Below are positions 61,308 through 64,000 of a stretch of 64,000 nucleotides of DNA, one piece after another. Under the pieces are notes generated by a model that worked only from the letters and a program-made list of their open reading frames with translations, was not told the origin of the DNA and ran no database searches. Where the stretch lies: the NCBI RefSeq assembly GCF_033095865.1, contig NZ_AP019365.1, positions 192,001-256,000 on the forward strand, in the 5' to 3' direction. A program made the translations under genes and the position numbers. Numbering within the stretch: position 1 is the first letter of the stretch; each line of letters opens with the position of its first letter. The DNA comes from Pseudomonas sp. KU43P. GTDB lineage: Bacteria > Pseudomonadota > Gammaproteobacteria > Pseudomonadales > Pseudomonadaceae.

Positions 61308-63587
61308 ATGCTCAATACGCTGCGCAAGATCGTCCAGGAAGTGAACTCCGCCAAAGATCTCAAGACGGCGTTGGGGATCATTGTCTTGCGCGTCAAGGAG
61401 GCCATGGGCAGCCAGGTCTGCTCGGTCTACCTGCTCGACCCGGAAACCAACCGTTTCGTGCTGATGGCCACCGAAGGCCTGAACAAGCGCTCCATCGGCA
61501 AGGTCAGCATGGCGCCTAACGAGGGCCTGGTCGGCTTGGTCGGTACCCGTGAAGAGCCGCTGAACCTGGAAAACGCCGCCGATCACCCGCGTTACCGCTA
61601 TTTCGCCGAAACCGGTGAAGAGAAATTTGCCTCCTTCCTCGGCGCCCCCATCATTCACCACCGTCGGGTGGTGGGCGTACTGGTCATCCAGCAGAAAGAA
61701 CGCCGCCAGTTCGACGAAGGCGAAGAAGCCTTCCTGGTCACCATGAGCGCGCAGCTGGCCGGGGTTATCGCCCATGCCGAGGCTACCGGTTCGATCCGTG
61801 GCCTGGGCCGCCAGGGCAAGGGTATCCAGGAAGCACGCTTCGTCGGCGTGCCTGGCTCGCCAGGCGCCGCAGTCGGGCGGGCAGTGGTCATGCTGCCGCC
61901 GGCCGATTTGGAAGTGGTGCCGGACAAGACCGTCGAAGACATCGACGCCGAACTCAAGCTGTTCCACAACGCCCTCGAAGGTGTGCGCGAAGACATGCGC
62001 AAGCTGTCGGCCAAGCTGGCCACCCAGCTGCGCCCGGAGGAGCGCGCGCTGTTCGACGTGTACCTGATGATGCTCGAAGATGCTGCGCTCGGCGGCGAGG
62101 TGACGGAAGTCATCAAGACCGGCCAGTGGGCGCAGGGCGCCCTGCGCCAGGTGGTCGGCGAGCACGTCAACCGCTTCGAGCTGATGGACGACGACTACCT
62201 GCGCGAACGTGCCTCGGACGTCAAGGACCTGGGCCGCCGCCTGCTGGCCTACCTGCAGGAAGCCCGCTCGCAATCGCTGGTGTATGCCGACAACACCATC
62301 CTGGTCAGCGAAGAGCTGACCCCGGCCATGCTCGGCGAGGTGCCGGAAGGCAAGCTGGTGGGCCTGGTTTCGGTACTGGGTTCGGGTAACTCCCACGTCG
62401 CCATCCTGGCCCGGGCCATGGGCATCCCCACGGTGATGGGCCTGGTCGACCTGCCGTATTCCAAGGTCGACGGCATCGAAATGATCGTCGACGGCTACAA
62501 GGGCGAGGTGTTCACCAACCCCAGCGACGTGCTGCGCAAGCAGTACAGCGAAGTAGTAGAGGAAGAACGCCAGCTGGCGCAGGGCCTCGACGCCCTGCGC
62601 GAACTGCCGTGCATCACCCCTGATGGCCATCGCATGCCACTGTGGGTCAATACCGGCCTGCTCGCCGACGTGGCTCGTGCCCAGCAGCGTGGCGCTGAAG
62701 GGGTTGGCCTGTACCGCACCGAAGTGCCGTTCATGATCAACCAGCGCTTCCCCAGCGAGAAGGAGCAGCTGGCGATCTACCGCGAGCAACTGGCGGCCTT
62801 CCACCCGTTGCCGGTGACCATGCGTACCCTCGACATCGGCGGTGACAAGTCGCTGTCGTATTTCCCGATCAAGGAAGAAAACCCGTTCCTGGGTTGGCGC
62901 GGCATCCGCGTGACCCTCGATCACCCGGAAATCTTCCTGGTCCAGACCCGCGCCATGCTCAAGGCCAGCGAGGGCTTGAACAACCTGCGCATCCTGCTGC
63001 CGATGATCTCGGGCATTCACGAGCTGGAAGAGGCGCTGCACCTGATCCATCGCGCCTGGGGCGAGGTGCGAGACGAGGGCACCGATGTGCCGATGCCGCC
63101 GGTGGGCGTGATGGTGGAGATTCCGGCGGCGGTGTACCAGACCAAGGAGCTGGCGCGCCAAGTAGATTTCCTGTCGGTCGGATCCAACGACCTGACCCAG
63201 TACCTGTTGGCGGTCGACCGCAACAACCCGCGAGTCGCGGACCTTTACGACTACCTCCACCCGGCGGTGCTGCAGGCCTTGAATACCGTAGTGCGCGACG
63301 CCCATGGCGAAGGCAAGCCGGTGAGCATCTGTGGCGAAATGGCCGGTGACCCGGCGGCAGCGATCCTGCTGATGGCAATGGGCTTCGACAGCCTGTCGAT
63401 GAACGCCACCAACTTGCCGAAAGTGAAGTGGATGCTGCGTCAGATGAACTTGAGCAAGGCCAAGGAATTGCTCGATGAGGCCATGAGCCATGACAACCCG
63501 CAGGTTATCCACAGTTCGCTGCAGCTGGCGCTGAAGAACCTTGGGTTGGCACGGATGATCGGGCCCGGGGCCAACAAGTCCCTCTGA
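61308..63587 (+). CDS. ptsP: Phosphoenolpyruvate-protein phosphotransferase PtsP (EI-Ntr)
   Basis: A 759-residue enzyme I of the nitrogen PTS. It has an N-terminal GAF domain (residues about 10-150), the EI N-terminal domain, the phosphohistidine domain with His363 in SGNSHVAILARAMGIPTVMG, and the PEP-binding TIM barrel (GAEGVGLYRTEVPFMINQRFPSEKEQ; TRAMLKASEGLNNLRILLPMIS; VEIPAAVY). It passes phosphate from PEP to NPr and IIA-Ntr, a regulatory chain for carbon/nitrogen balance and, in P. putida, polyhydroxyalkanoate metabolism. Glutamine likely binds the GAF domain, by analogy. Confidence 0.97.
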   Translation: MLNTLRKIVQEVNSAKDLKTALGIIVLRVKEAMGSQVCSVYLLDPETNRFVLMATEGLNKRSIGKVSMAPNEGLVGLVGTREEPLNLENAADHPRYRYFAETGEEKFASFLGAPIIHHRRVVGVLVIQQKERRQFDEGEEAFLVTMSAQLAGVIAHAEATGSIRGLGRQGKGIQEARFVGVPGSPGAAVGRAVVMLPPADLEVVPDKTVEDIDAELKLFHNALEGVREDMRKLSAKLATQLRPEERALFDVYLMMLEDAALGGEVTEVIKTGQWAQGALRQVVGEHVNRFELMDDDYLRERASDVKDLGRRLLAYLQEARSQSLVYADNTILVSEELTPAMLGEVPEGKLVGLVSVLGSGNSHVAILARAMGIPTVMGLVDLPYSKVDGIEMIVDGYKGEVFTNPSDVLRKQYSEVVEEERQLAQGLDALRELPCITPDGHRMPLWVNTGLLADVARAQQRGAEGVGLYRTEVPFMINQRFPSEKEQLAIYREQLAAFHPLPVTMRTLDIGGDKSLSYFPIKEENPFLGWRGIRVTLDHPEIFLVQTRAMLKASEGLNNLRILLPMISGIHELEEALHLIHRAWGEVRDEGTDVPMPPVGVMVEIPAAVYQTKELARQVDFLSVGSNDLTQYLLAVDRNNPRVADLYDYLHPAVLQALNTVVRDAHGEGKPVSICGEMAGDPAAAILLMAMGFDSLSMNATNLPKVKWMLRQMNLSKAKELLDEAMSHDNPQVIHSSLQLALKNLGLARMIGPGANKSL

Positions 63588-63601
63588 GGTCTCACTGGCC
63601 C

Positions 63602-63650
63602 TCTCGTCGGCAAGGTACCTGTGGGAGCCGGCTTGCCGGCGATAGGGCCA
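63602..63650. repeat. REP element with truncated partner
   Basis: A full copy (CCTGTGGGAGCCGGCTTGCC...) preceded by a truncated one (CTCTCGTCGGCAAGG), between ptsP and the convergent NRDE gene. Confidence 0.85.
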
Positions 63651-63656
63651 GTGCTG

Positions 63657-63998
63657 TCAGACCATCAACTCGACTTCCCCCAAATGCCCCCCAAACGGCC
63701 CGAAGCTGCGCTCAATGAGCCGTCTTCTGCCCTGATCATCCACGATCAGCACCGTACTCGCCCGCGTCCCGTAGTTCTGGCTGGCAATGAACACGCTCGA
63801 CAGCAGCTTCTCGGTCGCCACCCCCACCCCCGTCTCCGGCAATTCGCTGTCCGCTGCCGGTTCGGGGTCGGCAAGCAACGCCAGCAACCGCTGTGGATCA
63901 GCCGCATCCAGCAACCCCGCGAGCCCATTGCGGGCCTTGATCAGCTTCGGCCACGGCGTATCAAGCCCAGCGTTTGAAAGCCCGTAGACCCCGGCCTT
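63657..63998 (-). CDS. NRDE/TANGO2 family protein (C-terminal part)
   Basis: The last 113 residues or so of a minus-strand gene whose start lies beyond the right edge. The segment GVYGLSNAGLDTPWPKLIKARNGLAG is the family signature of NRDE (Ser/Thr-rich T10, TANGO2) proteins, and the end EVELMV with RASTVLIVDDQGRRRLIERSF fits an N-terminal-nucleophile-like beta core. The family is linked to heme handling in eukaryotes and some bacteria, but the function here is unknown. Reading frame is open to the window end. Confidence 0.85.
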   Translation of the reverse strand, partial: KAGVYGLSNAGLDTPWPKLIKARNGLAGLLDAADPQRLLALLADPEPAADSELPETGVGVATEKLLSSVFIASQNYGTRASTVLIVDDQGRRRLIERSFGPFGGHLGEVELMV

Positions 63999-64000
63999 GA

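Noticed and set aside
61221..63512. Long minus-strand frame opposite ptsP
   Set aside because: Low-complexity shadow of ptsP, no recognisable domain or ribosome site.

Overview
The window is a gene-dense, high-GC chromosomal segment of a gamma-proteobacterium, almost certainly a Pseudomonas of the P. putida group. The evidence is the gene order (serA/FAD oxidase, rpiA/ilvA, rppH-ptsP, spu polyamine genes, oscA-sbp-cysTWA), the Pseudomonas-type protein sequences, and a family of REP elements with a GCCGGCAAGCCGGC-type core seen at 16 intergenic loci. No rRNA, tRNA, CRISPR array, prophage or insertion sequence was seen. It reads as core genome.

Layout. 1-2.2 kb: the 3' end of ubiH, a DUF4442 protein and a second UbiH/UbiI-type hydroxylase (ubiquinone synthesis). 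2.4-5.1 kb: an iron-type ABC binding protein and two-domain permease without an ATPase. 5.3-9.8 kb: gcvT, gcvH, gcvP (glycine cleavage). 9.9-13 kb: a DUF2388 secreted protein, an orphan GspE-type ATPase, a small ACT-like protein and an Lrp/AsnC regulator. 13-17.1 kb: a CYTH-CHAD triphosphatase, argE and argA (arginine). 17.3-27.5 kb: polyamine uptake and catabolism (spuI, divergent spuBCDEFGH). 27.7-32.9 kb: a TriABC-like RND pump with two adaptors. 33.2-42.3 kb: a probable sulfur-starvation block of oscA-sbp-cysTWA, tonB-exbB-exbD, an esterase, a degenerate sigma54-type AAA+ protein and an orphan MetQ-type binding protein. 42.5-50.6 kb: mixed hydrolases, a penicillin-acylase-family enzyme, an acetyltransferase and small conserved proteins. 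50.8-54.8 kb: a DUF4399 protein, serA and a divergent D-2-hydroxyglutarate dehydrogenase with an FAH-family gene. 55.1-64 kb: two SdiA-regulated-type proteins, rpiA, ilvA, a DUF2269 membrane protein, a HAD phosphatase, rppH-ptsP and a cut-off NRDE/TANGO2 gene.

Most promising observations: (1) an 8-codon leader ORF with an ideal Shine-Dalgarno, ending in two rare CGA arginine codons, just upstream of argA; (2) a sigma54-type AAA+ protein that keeps the Walker motifs but has lost GAFTGA, both arginine-finger positions and the DNA-binding domain, inside the sulfur block; (3) a nested dyad that includes the ribosome binding site of gcvP; (4) a perfect 15-bp operator-like palindrome in front of the RND pump; (5) a compact periplasmic binding protein lacking most of its second lobe; (6) a repeated ATGCTA-type motif in the serA/D2HGDH divergent promoter. 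All are inferences from reading the sequence; no search or folding program was run.
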